From positions 682,001 through 746,000 of the forward strand of contig CANTUR010000933.1 of NCBI GenBank assembly GCA_947683625.1: a stretch of 64,000 nt of DNA, read 5' to 3'. A model generated the notes under the pieces. The model was not told where the DNA came from. It saw only the letters and a list, made by a program, of their open reading frames with translations, and ran no database searches. Below, one piece after another: positions 45,526-57,371 of this stretch. Positions within the stretch are counted from its first letter, which is position 1. Each line of letters starts with the position of its first letter. Source of the stretch: Mallotus nudiflorus (taxonomy: Eukaryota > Streptophyta > Magnoliopsida > Malpighiales > Euphorbiaceae). A program made the position numbers and the translations under genes.

Positions 45526-45820
45526 GAATTACTCTGTTTTTGTTTTTTGTTTACTAATTATACATTTTATGAAATGGTTTTCTAGCCCACCTTAAATATA
45601 AATGATTTCTGACCTGATTTAATTTGATTTATCTCCTGCCTTAAACAACAACAACAATTGTTGAAGTAGAAAATCCAACAACTTAAAATCTAAATTTCAG
45701 TGCGTATCTTTTACAATGGCTTAGTTTACGTCTTTTGCAAAATGTTGCTTACAACAAGAGAAAATCTTAAGTGGGCATGTCTCGCTCTCAAACTTGGGCA
45801 ACATTCCGTTGTGCTAATAA

Positions 45821-45961
45821 AAATTGCATGCAGAAGTGAAAGTGATCAGCATCTATCGGAAAGCAAATTATCTTGCCGATTTTATGGCAGATTACGCCAA
45901 AGAGCTTGCGACCGGATGTCATCGGTTGGAGCAGCCACCACCCGGGTGTTGGCTTGGTTAG
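45821..45961 (+). pseudogene. RNase H-like (RVT_3 type) domain fragment
   Basis: A 46-codon frame reads KLHAEVKVISIYRKANYLAD, then FMADYAKELATGCHRLEQPP and PGCWLG, ending in a TAG. The pattern IYR.AN.LADF.A..A with the final catalytic Asp, followed by PPPGC, is the C-terminal part of plant RNase H-like domains found in LINE polyproteins and stand-alone RNase H genes. The upstream DNA back to about 45510 is shared with intron 3 of copy B. It is probably a fragment of an old retroelement within the duplicated unit. Confidence 0.6.
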
Positions 45962-46286
45962 ATCATGATAAGATGGATGTTACCTATAATTGCCTTGTAT
46001 CTGTTTAGTATTTAAGGTTGTGCCACCTTTCTGCCAAAATGAAATAAAAATCTCATGCCATCTTCTCTCTTAACATTATTTTTTTTTAGCTAGCTAGGTC
46101 TTTTTGGTCCTTTATTTCTTTTTTTCAATTTAATTTTTTATAAAATATTCATTAGATATGCATAGTTCATTATAGATTTTTTGTTTTTCTAAAGGCGTCC
46201 AGATGTGGAAAATTCAAATCTTATCCTTGATTTTGTGGAATTAATGTTGATTACATTCATATTGTTTGTGTTTTATCTTGTTTATT
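45962..46286. other. AT-rich intron-like sequence of copy D
   Basis: Nothing recognisable. It ends at the TTATT target duplication of the solo LTR. Confidence 0.4.
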
Positions 46287-49200
46287 TGTAATATCCTAGC
46301 TCTAGGTTGATTTGTAGAAATAAATAAATTAATTTGTAGAATAAATAATTGATTAGATTAATTGTATATATACTGAGAGTTGAGGGATTTAAATTGTAAA
46401 ATTTCTAAGACTTTGCTAGAATTTTGTGTTGCAATATTTAATTGTTCAAAATAAATAAAAAAAATAAGTATAGAGAGAAATAATTGATTAGATGTAGATT
46501 TTTCTAGAGTTAACATTTATGGAAACATTTTAATGGTTAAAAAAAGAAGAAGAAAAAGATAAGATTAGAATAAGATAGGATTAAGAGGAGGATAAGAATA
46601 AGTAATTTATGGGATAAGATTAGGACAAAATAATAATAATAATAAGTCAGAATTAAAAAGAGAAGAAGGATATAGTGGTGGCTTTTCAGCAAAGGGAGGT
46701 TGTCTTGGAAAAAAGAAAAATGGAAGAGTTCGTGGGAGCTTGCAAAAAAAAGGTGAGTGGATTGTGCTTCTTTTCTTCCTTCTTTTTGAATAAATTTATT
46801 TATTAAAATTCTATCAATCTCTTTATCAATTCTATTAATTTCCTTATAAATTTTTACTTTGATCCAAATGTAGAATCTCTTTTTCTTTATGTAGAAATCC
46901 TTCTTGATCCCCTGACTCTTTGAGTTGTGATTTGATTTCTTGCAATTCTTGACTATTAAATTGATCAAAGTTATGATTGATTGTTCCTTTGGTTTTCCTA
47001 TCTTGAATCCTTGTGAATTTTGAGAAGAAAATTAAGTTTAAACACTAGGCTTATAGAAAAATTAATAATTGGAAAGAATATTTGTTAGATTAGTTAATAT
47101 CATAAAAATGACTTCAAACAGTTTGTTGGTAAAGTGATTATACCTTCTTGGATCATCTTTCATGCTTCTTGATAATAAATCCTATCTAGCTAAACTATTT
47201 CTTTATATAAGTTAAAATTGTTTACATGAGAAATTAGAATTTATGAAACTCATTTGATAAATAGCTCAATAATCTGTAGTTGAATTAAAGCTTAATTAAG
47301 AAAGGTAAATATTTAGGCAAAATTAAGAGCTGTAAAATTTTGTGCACTTATGAACAGTATCATTTTATAATCTATAAATAGAGTTCTGTAAGTCCAAATG
47401 ATCTGATTTTTAAGTCTATGAAAACTTCATTGCGTTCTCTACAATTTATCAGAAATAGCATAAGCCAAATTCTGCTGTTTCACTGGGTTTTCGAAGCCAA
47501 ATGTTTTATTGTGCAAAATCTGCAGACTACTCGACCCAACTAAATTGATTTTGATGTTTCTCTTCATTCACACAGCAAATTGGTGTGAAATGAATTTCAA
47601 ATAAATCTAGACATCCAAAATTTTAGATCTGGAGAATATTATTTGAAAATATGAACTACGCAATTTTTAGTGAATTTTTGATTGTCCTCTATAAATTCTA
47701 TCAAGTTGAATAGACACCTAAACGAGGCTGGTTTGAACTGAGAATTTCAAAAGATCATAACTTGAGTTCTAAAACTCCAACTGCTGTGAATTTTGATCCT
47801 ATGGAAACTTGGAAATTTCCTCTATATTTTTGAAAGAAATAAGAAATATCAAATTCTGTTGTTTTGATGGTCTTCTAAAGCAATATATTGTATTGCGCAA
47901 TATCAAGAAAACAGCTTGACCATAATGAGAACTTCTCTAATATATATTCAATTTGAGTAAAATCAATTGCAAAGTACTTTAAACATATGAAACTAATAAT
48001 TCAAAGAAAATTACTTGAAAATATACAATGTAGAATATTTGATGAAATTTTTAAGTGCATATACCTAAACACTTGCACTCAAAGGAGTGCCATATCAAAC
48101 AAGTGAATATATTTATATACTCAAAAAGGAACTTATGTGAAGATGAGCCTTGTATTGAATATTAAGGTAAGAACAATTAATAAGCAACTATAAAGTAAAT
48201 GATGTAAAAATATGTATAATTGAGCACGACACAAAGGTTTGGAAGGTTGTAGTAAGATTGTGCCCGGGGTACGGCTGGGTTCAATGAGACGTAAGACTGT
48301 GTCCGGGACAAAGCAGCTTGTGTACGATGTGTTTATGAATTGATGAAAGTTGAGATTTATGCTAGCCAAGTATTATGATAACTGTTTTGTGGACAACGCT
48401 TGATATTCAAAATGCTACTGTGGTGAATCCAAGTGGTGTTTTTGTATGCATACAATTGTGACGAACCTTCGATGTGTCGAATGGTACCTGCCACATCGAT
48501 ATCAACCTGTGACTTGTGCAATTGTGCATCTGTGCTCATGTGTTTATATGCACTTATGAATATGCACCTATGTGCTTAAAATTGTGAATCAAGATACAAT
48601 TGAGAAAGTCCTGTATTATGTGAATCAATCAAATTGAGATACAATTGAGCAATACAATCAATGTAATTGAGAAGATACATAAATAAAATTATGAAAGTAT
48701 AATTTAATTAATGGAATTGTACTTGAACTGTATTACTGAAACATAAATCTTATGTTTTTAGAACAAGAATGCTAACATAATAATATTATTATTTATTATT
48801 TTGAACCTTGATATTCAATTGATTGTTGAGAACTTCTTTACCCTTGATACTATGTATCTTTAATTTATGTTTAATTTCCTAAGTGCTAGCTCCTTGATAT
48901 TGTTATACTCATTGGGTAATTTCCTTACGAAATTACTCATACTCATTTCTTTTATATTTTCCATTATAGGTTGTATATTTGTTTTGTTTAGTTAGAAATA
49001 ACTGGTATGGAAGTGCTATGAGCAATGATGGCTTATGAGGTGACCACAACTGAGACACTAGTGAAGTATATTATACACCATGATGTAAATGCACATCTAG
49101 ATTCAAATCAAGGTCCTACGAGAGGTATGATTGAGCTATTCAATGTTTTTACTATTTTCACCATTTGTATGATAACCCATACTTGTTTTTTATAATACTT

Positions 49201-49407
49201 TTAAGTATCTAAGTACTAACAGTTAAGTTGTATTTATAAGATGATTATGTATAAGGATATTCCACTTGCCTTCAAATTACATCTTTGTAATGTGATTTGT
49301 ATTTTATATTTAGTAGTATGCAAGATGGTTATTTTTATTAGCTTGTCTCTAAGTAATGCTCTCTCTATAGTGTCATCATTGGATGGAGAGTTCTAGTGAG
49401 ATACTAA

Positions 49408-50190
49408 TGAGGTGATAAAAGGGGCCCTAGGGACCATGCACCCTTAGAGTCCTTAACTTATCCTAAGGACATGGTGGGATAAGAAAAGTATAATATGGCC
49501 GAGCAAAGACATATAGGAAGGAAAAAGTATAACGAAGGGCATTTTGATAAATATGAATAAATATTATTATTTATATTTATGAGGGTGTGATGGGTAGAAC
49601 ATTCTGATGTCTCCTCCTATAAACCTTTAAGGTTCTCCTTATGCTCTTTAAGGGATACCTTCGGTGTAAGCTCTCCACCATCCCTGAGGCTTGTGTGCAT
49701 GTTTGACAACACAGCCTTAAGTGAGCTCCCTAGTGTGAAACTAGGTGATGGGCATCGATTTCAGGAAAGAGGAATTTGGTGTCTCCATAGAGAAGGAGCT
49801 CTATGGACACTACAAGGCCAAGGTGCTCATAATGTGTGGTTCTCCTCGACTCGAGGTTACAATATGACTTACGCTATGCGCTAGCATATAGGGGAATTCT
49901 TAGGCATTATAGGATTTAATTATACGTGGGACTTGTGAAACAAGTATATGACCTTGAGTATGCGAGAGCCATGAGGCTATTGTGGGATTCAATAATGTGT
50001 GGGAATGGTGAGGCAAATACGAGGCCTAAGATAAGAATGAGGCTCGAATACTTATACGGGATACAATGCGAACATAAGCCTTGAACGTATGCGAGAAACA
50101 TAGGAACAACTATGGTAGTGAACATGCGGGGTTGGTTAGGTTCGCCAACATTCAACTATAGCTGAAGGACTCTTGATATTAGCCCTGACA
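49408..50190 (+). repeat. 5' LTR of the LARD-like element
   Basis: Aligns with 52862-53623. It starts TGAGGTGATAAAAGG, having lost about five bases after TG relative to the other copy (TGTAACAGGATGAC). It contains CTCCTCGACTCGAGGTTAC, a palindromic stretch shared by both copies. Confidence 0.8.
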
Positions 50191-50610
50191 TTCAGTATCA
50201 GAGCAAAGAAAATGTGCGATATGGGAAATATTAATATATAAGTATGATGTTATGGATGCGAAGATGAATAAATATGGACCCATAATCATTCATGGGTGTG
50301 ACTATTTAATCAAATATGTTTCCTTAAAGTGAAATAAATATGAGGGATGCGGTTTTCAGTGGCACATCAATGTGTTAAAATCGGTAAATGAAAAACTTAT
50401 GGGAATTAGAGGATATTCATCAAAAGAATATCGTAAAACATCGAGGCGAGGCAGAAATGTACATGACAAACTAATAAAATTAGTGGGTCCTTTATACCTG
50501 TGACTCTTACAAGAAATTATTGAGGCATAATTTACTTGTGGAGAGAAAGCAAGTGGAGAGACATTGAAGTTTATTAGTGAGCTCATACATGAGATATAAA
50601 ATGCGATCAT

Positions 50611-50882
50611 GTGAAGCGGAAAGTGTTTGAGACTTTGGTCAAATATGACACTATAATAGCATTATTGTACTGGTGCACATCCTTGAGGGATAATCTACAC
50701 GATGAACAAAAAAACTTGAAAGAAACTTTGAGCCAAATAAGGGAACAATTGATAAAATTATAGCAGGATTGCTTATTGGCGTAAAAAGGCCAACCATGGT
50801 GGGATGAGAAACGTGTTAAACAAGAGGTCGATAATGCCAACCATAAGACAAAAATATTGATGTTGTGATTGAATAATTTATA
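50611..50882 (+). pseudogene. Eroded gag-like coiled-coil ORF in the LARD-like element
   Basis: One frame holds for 90 codons with three stops: VKRKVFETLVKYDTIIALLY, then WCTSLRDNLHDEQKNLKETL, SQIREQLIKL and, after a TAG and a TAA, KGQPWWDEKRVKQEVDNANH and KTKILML. The heptad-rich stretch suggests a coiled coil. The position after the primer-binding site is where gag would be. I do not recognise the family. Confidence 0.45.
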
Positions 50883-51524
50883 AGCGAAAACATAAAGGGT
50901 ATAAAGTCCCTTAAATTGTGATGCAATGAATGTGATTCGGTGCAAGATGATAAAGTGTGCTAAAATTCATAATATGAATAAGGGTTGTAGCAAGACCCAT
51001 CGGTATAAAGTTAAATGTGGCAAAATTGAAAATATTGTTAGTCTTATAAGACTATTAAAGGGATGATACCCTATAATTGGAAATGTGACTATGCATAAAT
51101 AATGAAGTGCAAGAATTGAGATATATTTTTTAATTGATGAATTATAAGAGTTATCATATAGTTTCACAAACTTATAGCGATGCGTGATGTGACTCAAGGG
51201 CCAATGAGGCATTGAGCATGAGTTAGGCTTGAGAAGCCAATGTGATGGAATTTTCATGAGTATTATGATTCAAAGTGGGGGAGTGAAACCCACTCAACAA
51301 TGAATGATATGATAAGTGAAATATCATAATTTGAGTGTGGTTGCGATAACTACTTTTATGATGTTGTGAGAATGTATGAAAAAATAATAATACTGATAAC
51401 AAAAAGAAAAAAATGAGAAGAGAAAAAAATGAGAGCAACAGGAAGAGAACAGGGAAAGTGAAAAGAAAGAAAGAAAATAAAATAAAATAAAAAAATGATG
51501 AGCATGAGCAGAAACATGTTGTGC

Positions 51525-51655
51525 GAGATTTTTATTTGCTAAAGACTGCGGTAGCCTTGATTTTTGTTTGCTCAAGGCTACGGTAGCCTTGATTTGTGTT
51601 TGCTCTACAGTAGCCTTGATGTGTGTTTTGCTAAAGGTTGTGGTGGCCTTGTGTG
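51525..51655. repeat. Short tandem repeat, about 32-bp period, four units
   Basis: GATTTTTGTTTGCTCAAGGC, then TACGGTAGCCTT recurs four times; the third unit is shorter (27 bases). It lies in the interior of the LARD-like element, just after a purine-rich stretch (51370-51490). Confidence 0.75.
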
Positions 51656-52861
51656 TTATAAAAGGGTTTGCTAATAGAGCTTAAGGCAACCTTCAAGAAA
51701 ATACATATATGTGTTCTGTGTAGGTGATAATAAGTGTCAATATAACTAAATAAAGGAATCACTAAGGGGAGGGAATACGAGTGTGGTAACAAAAGCGTAA
51801 TGCTACTAAGACTTGAAACACTTACAAAAACATGGTGGCAAATGACTCGGATGACATGTAGTAACTTTTAAGAAGCAAGAAAGGAAATTCATTGAATCAA
51901 CTTAATTGCGGACGAAGGGTTATGGTTTTTATAAATGAAGATGACATCTTCGCTCAAGGCAAGGGAACAAGTAGGTTGATCCTAAAATCATAAACTCTTA
52001 CTACTATTAAGACAAGCGAAAATACTACTTTCAAATGACCCGTCGAACCCGAATGTACCAAAACACACTTTAGAAGATCTTCTAGAGATATATTTCTCCT
52101 GCAAGTTACTTCTATAAGTGGAATGTACACAAGGAAGGCCCTAGACATAAATGGGACACTATATCCACCTTGTTGGCATATGAATAGCAAAATAAATAAA
52201 GGCTCCTACAAAATAACAAGTAATGGATGAAGAACATGGGAAAAAGCAAGGCAAGATGTTGGCTAGCAGAGACCCTATCCTTGGAATAAGTAATGTGAGG
52301 ATTTGGGAAGGTGCAAAATAATAAACTATGAGTGCCAAGAGTGATGAACAATAATAGTGTTGAATGTCCACATGGATAATGTGTAAGTCATATTATGCTC
52401 CTTTATAATTCCTTGACAAAAATAATAATCTATGATGTTTATTTATTTGATGTAAAAATATTTATGAATGGCGCATTTTTCTAACATTGAATTTGTATTA
52501 AAAGAGCAAATGAGGCATGAGAATTATTTTTCAATATGTAATGTTGTTGCTTCTTTATTTTGTCTTACGAGTTACAATTTACACTTGAGATAGGAATAAA
52601 GCAATGAAAGCATGGGAAGCCTTCTTGAGAAGCAAAAGCAAGAACTTAAGAGAAGACATGCAAATATGGAACTCGAGAGCCAAAGTTCATGATGGACAAG
52701 AGTAAGAAGTGGTTGAGAGTTGACATAGTTTTGAGAGCATAAATAGGCAGTGCAAGCTGATGGAGATAAAATAGAAGAAGACATAAAACACCATAAGAGA
52801 CAATAACCGTGAAGCCCTATGGCCAATGGACGAGGGCATCAATTGCTCAAGTGGAGGAGAA

Positions 52862-53623
52862 TGTAACAGGATGACAAAAAGGGCCCTAAGGGCCATGCAC
52901 CCTTAGAGTCCTTAACTTATCCTAAGGACATGGTGGGATAAGAAAAGTATAATATGGCCAAGCAAAGACATACGGGAAGGAAAAAGTATAACGAAGGGCA
53001 TTTTGGAAAATATGAATAAATATTATTATTTGTATTTATGAGGGTGTGATGGGTGGAACATTCTGATGTATCCTCCTACCAACCTTTTAGGGGGTACCTT
53101 CAGTGTAACCTCTCCACCATCCTAGAGGCTTGTGTGCATGTTCGACAACACAGCCTTAAGTGAGCTCCCTAGTGTGAAACTAGGTGATGGGCATCGAGTT
53201 CAAGAAAGAGGAATTCAATGTCTCCATAGAGAAGGAGCTCTGTAGACACTACGAGGCCGAGGTGCTCGTAGTGTGTGGTTCTCCTCGACTCGAGGTTACA
53301 ATATGACTTGCGCTATGCGCTAGAATATAGGGGAATTTTGAGGCACTGTGGGATTTGATTATATACAGGACTTATGAAACAAGTATATGACCCTTAAGTA
53401 TGCAAGAGCCATGAGGCTACTGTGGGATTCGGTAATGTATGGGAACGGTGAGGCAAATATGAGGCCCGAGATAAGAATGATGCTCGAATACTTATGCAAG
53501 ATACAATGCAAGCATGAACCTTGAACATGTGAGAGAAACATAGGAACAACGATGGTAGTGAACATGCAGGGTTGGTTAGGTTTGCCAACATTCAACTATA
53601 GTTAAAGGACTCTCGGTATTGAT
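52862..53623 (+). repeat. 3' LTR of the LARD-like element
   Basis: Aligns with 49408-50190. It starts TGTAACAGGATGAC directly after the purine tract. Its end is set by loss of similarity, so it may be off by about 20 bases. Confidence 0.75.
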
Positions 53624-53918
53624 GTTAAGAACATGTTCATGAGACTTGGTTAGCCTAAACATGGGGAAGTTTAAGCACCACATGGGCTAAATGTTAAAGC
53701 TAAATAGTGGACCCGTGACATAAGGGATGGATGTTACATTATTAGCCTTTGGTAATTCTTGAAAAGTTTTTTTTTCTTTTGTTTTATTAAATGAAAATTG
53801 ATATTGCTCTAATTTATATTTTTGGGAATGTGGTATTTTTATCACATTGATCTATTTTTTGCGTTTCCATTTTTGCAAGTGTCCAAGCTTCATATCACCA
53901 AAGAGGACATAATATCAA

Positions 53919-55875
53919 GGGTGAATTGCTATTTTTTTCCCCTATAGTTTGTTACATTACACTGCTTGGTTCTTAACATTTAAAATTTATATTATCTTTT
54001 ATTCTATTTTACAAAATTATATTATTTATCATAGTTTCAAAAAAAATATAATAATAACATGACAATTATCAATGAAATGTTATTTGTCCCCTCTATTTGA
54101 ATATATTATACTATCGGAAGAATGGTTCCATCTATCCTCAACTATAAACTAATTTTCTAAATAATTCTATCTTTTCAATATGTATCAATTAAGAGAATTA
54201 ATTTTTTGACTTCTTACAATTTTATTCAACTTTCATTTGGCATGTATAATTGCTTAGGTATTTGCTAACATGTCAAAGATAGTATTGATAGGGGAAGTAG
54301 GGTGGGCAAAATAACTAAAAACATAATTAATTCTATTCGATTTAAGTTGTAAAAAATTTACTACATTTTTTACTTTAAAAAACCAAAATATATTTTTTTT
54401 TGTTTGATTTTTATTGTAAAAAATAACCAAATCAAACTGAATTTCTAAAATATTTTAAATTATATGGGTGTTTATGGTTTGTTTTGATTGGCTTATTACC
54501 AATATTTAAAAATACTCAACAATATCAATTTTTAAAAACTTAAAAATTTTAATAAAATTATTTAATAACAAAAAATGCAAACTAGAATTATTTAAATTCA
54601 TTTTAGAAAATTATAAAATTGGTTTGGTTGATTTTCCTTAAAAATTAACAAATAAAATAAGTAAAAAATTAACAATACTAGAACTCCTAAATATTATTAA
54701 AATAGTGCTAAATTACATAAATCCAACAAGTTTAAAATTGTAAAAGAAAAAAGGTCAAGCCAAATGAATTGAAACCAGTTTGATTATGCTCAATTCAATT
54801 TTGACCGTTGTTCAATTAAGTTCAATTCAATTTTAATCCTTGATTTTTTTATTGGTCTTGATCAAAATGGAGTTGTTTTGATCTCCTTACTCCATCAGCA
54901 TTGCTTTTGCTTTATCAATAATTATACATGATAATTGAAAGTTGGATTAGGTTCAAAGATGTAGAAAATTAACTATCCAAATTGATACAAATTAAAAGAT
55001 AGAATTTTTAAAAAAAATCGGCCTATAGTTGAGGATAAATGAGACCGTTTTCCCTATATTATTTGCCCTATAAATTTACAAAATATATTTTATTATTAAA
55101 CTAATTATTTAACAAAATTTATGTCACATTAATTTATCATTAATTGACTATTAAAAAAAGATAATCTAATCAAAATTTCAATCAAATAACAATTAATGAC
55201 TCCCAATCTCAAAATATCTTCACTTAAATATCAACTTAAAATATTTATATTGCATAAAAAAAAATGACCAAGTGAATTTTCTTTTTAACTTTAAATTTGA
55301 TTTTTATTTGAAATGTTAATTTAGATTATTGAGTAAATAAATTATATTTACGAATAAAATCAATAGTTTTAAATAATTTGATTCGTATATCCAACAATTA
55401 AAATTAACAATTCAAATAAAGAATCAAAATTAAAAAAATAATTCATTTGATTAAATTTTTTAATGTAACCTAAATATTTTGAGTTATTATTTAGGTAGGG
55501 ATATTTTAAAACTAATACTAATTAATTGGTATTTAATTAAAATTTTAATTATATAAAATTAAAATTAAGCATTTATATTTTTACAAAATATAAATATCAT
55601 TTTATAGTTAAATTCTAAGAAAATTAGTTTAATAATAAAAACTATAATTTCTAAAAATTAGAGGTAAATAGTATAATATATTCAAATAGATGGAGCAAAA
55701 TTGTATATATTTGATAATTGTCATATCAGTTAACAATTATTGTGGCGGAAAATTTGATAGAATGGGTAAATAATCTAATTTTGCAAAATAGAAAAGAAAA
55801 AAAATATAAATTTTAAATATCAGAAAGAAAATAATATAATATAGCAAACTATGAGGGAAAAATAGTAATTCAACC
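53919..55875. mobile_element. Long-TIR DNA transposon (Mutator-like), non-autonomous
   Basis: Ends are GGGTGAATTGCTATTTTT and its inverse AAAAATAGTAATTCAACC. The inverted repeats extend about 200 bases from each end (shared CTATTTGAATATATTATACT), and further once the nested insertion is skipped. Flanks TAATATCAA (53910-53918) and TAATATTAA (55876-55884) are a 9-bp target duplication with one mismatch, which favours the Mutator superfamily. It has split sequence homologous to exon 4 and the 3' UTR of the cystatin-like gene (copy B, 14076-14215). No coding frame is present. Confidence 0.8.
54116..55053. mobile_element. Nested TIR element inside the 53919-55875 transposon
   Basis: GGAAGAATGGTTCCATCTAT, then CCTCAACTATA on the left is inverse to TATAGTTGAGGATAAATGAG, then ACCGTTTTCC on the right. 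Similarity continues inward through ATTCTATCTTTT and TGTATCAATT. The outer transposon's own left TIR resumes after 55053 (ATTATTTGCCC). Target duplication is unclear. The interior is AT-rich, with no ORF. Confidence 0.7.
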
Positions 55876-55884
55876 TAATATTAA

Positions 55885-57134
55885 TAGCCATGTGAAATTT
55901 CATGAGGATATTTAAATGTGCGCTTAATAGACTTTTATTTGGAAACTTTAAACTTTAACGACAATCATTGTAGAGTTTTTGTATGAATCTAGATGGATAA
56001 CTTGTGAACTGTTGGGTCAAATACATGGAAAGGTAATGAATTTTAGTTTTATTTCAATTCAGTTATCAAACTTTAATTTATATCTCTTTAGATATCAAAT
56101 TTCTATTTAATTTTATAGTAGTCACTCAAAAAAAATTTTACTTGAACAATTTAGAATTACTATTTTATTCTCAAATTAAAGATTTTTTTTTAACAAATAA
56201 GTCTATATTTTTCTATACATTTATAAAAAATAAGAAAAATTTGGAAATCATTTTGATTTCACCTAGTAAAAACATATGCATTCTAAATGGTGTCGGAGCT
56301 CAAGAGAAGGTAAATATCTAAAATTTTTGTAGTTTATGGATTAAATTAAAAAAAATAGAAAGATTGAAGGATTAGAATGATTTTTTAAAAGATTTATAGG
56401 ATTAAAAAAATTTATTATATCATTTTTTGACATAAAATCAAAGTTAGATCATCAAAAGGAAATAAATTGAAGTTCAATATTCAAATTGCAATAAATGTGA
56501 AGTTAAGTGAGCATCATTGTTTAATTTTTCTTGGAAGTATGCTAATTTATATGCTAAATTATGAAACTTTGGCTCAAAAATAATTAGAGCTGTTAATCTC
56601 ATATATTGAGCTTATAATCCATACTTTTTATATTTGTCATATTAGATCACAAGTGTTCATTAATTTATAACCAAAATTTAATAGATTTGGCATGAATATT
56701 GATGAATTTAAAAAAGTATTGGATCAATCCAATTATGACATTATTTATTCTATCTGTGTGGGTGAGTAGCTCGTGAATTTATGCATGAAAAATGCTTGGT
56801 TTGCTTAGTTTAGAGAGATTGTTCATCAATATCATCTCTTGCATTTGTTGATTTTCCCTACATATATTAATAAAACTAGGCAAATGTCAGCACATCACAT
56901 GAATGAACTTAAAATTATTTTAAATTAATTATTGTAGACTAATAATTACAAAATCTAGTATTGTTATTTGTTAAAAAAAAAACATATTAAAGAATTTTAT
57001 CATAAATTAGGAAAACCATTTGAATAAATGTCTTATGTCTCTACATTCAAATATAAAATGGATATGTTATTGTATCTTTGACATTGTGAATTTTTAAGCA
57101 TCTTTTGTCAAATCAAATCAATGTTGAGATCTTT
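55885..57134. other. 3' UTR remnant of copy D, then AT-rich spacer
   Basis: 55885-56000 matches 14115-14215 downstream of copy B (GTGAAATTTCATGAGGATAT). The rest shows no coding or repeat feature, apart from a phrase at 56798 (TTGGTTTGCTTAGTTTAGAG) that also occurs at 13860 in intron 3 of copy B, in a different order. Confidence 0.5.
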
Positions 57135-57135
57135 A

Positions 57136-57200
<65 letters not shown>

Positions 57201-57207
57201 TACTATT
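57135..57207. repeat. ATT microsatellite
   Basis: An (ATT)n run of about 22 units ends in ACTATTACTATTA variants. This is ordinary plant intergenic sequence. Confidence 0.95.
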
Positions 57208-57371
57208 AAATGAGAGGAGTAAAAGGTGAAAAGAAAATATTAATGATTGATAAATAATAGTTAGTAAAGAGAAAAAAAAAGTTAGTTGTCATAAGGTCTA
57301 CGCATGCGGACTCTAGAGCGTAAACCTAAATTATAACGGCGAGCAACCTATGCTAAGCTTATATCAAAGAA

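Larger units (their letters stand above)
49408..53623 (+). mobile_element. Non-autonomous LTR retrotransposon (LARD-like)
   Basis: Two LTRs of about 0.77 kb (49408-50190 and 52862 to about 53623) flank a 2.67-kb interior. A primer-binding site (TTCAGTATCAGAGC, 50191-50204, initiator tRNA-Met type) follows the 5' LTR and a purine tract (AGTGGAGGAGAA) precedes the 3' LTR. There is no RT, integrase or protease; one eroded frame at 50611-50882 is the only coding hint. The exact 3' end and target duplication are unclear (ACTAA on the left, GTTAA on the right is a weak candidate). It lies inside the solo LTR. Confidence 0.8.
46287..53738 (+). mobile_element. Solo LTR (chromovirus-like), split by a nested LTR element
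   Basis: It starts TGTAATATCC and ends GGATGTTACA, mutually inverse ends of a Ty3-type LTR. Flanks TTATT (46282-46286) and TTATT (53739-53743) are an exact 5-bp target duplication. The sequence has the look of a Tekay/Del LTR (GTGCCCGGGGTACGGCTGG near 48260; TACTCATTGGGTAATTTCC near 48910). Subtracting the nested element (49408-53623) leaves an LTR of about 3.2 kb with no internal region. Formation by LTR-LTR recombination is the usual explanation. Plus orientation is assumed from the LTR features. Confidence 0.8.

Noticed and set aside
45700..46008. A 102-codon plus-strand frame overlapping the RNase H fragment
   Set aside because: Another frame at 45821-45961 shows clear RNase H-like motifs, so this one is a shadow with no recognisable features.
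46537..46968. A 143-codon minus-strand frame with a poly-Phe and Leu/Ile/Tyr-rich end
   Set aside because: It lies in the solo LTR, is made of simple A/T and purine tracts, and has no domain resemblance.
50356..52896. Many minus-strand frames of 60-110 codons rich in Ser, Phe, His and Leu
   Set aside because: They are antisense to the interior of the LARD-like element, overlap each other and follow its low-complexity purine tracts. No family signal was seen.
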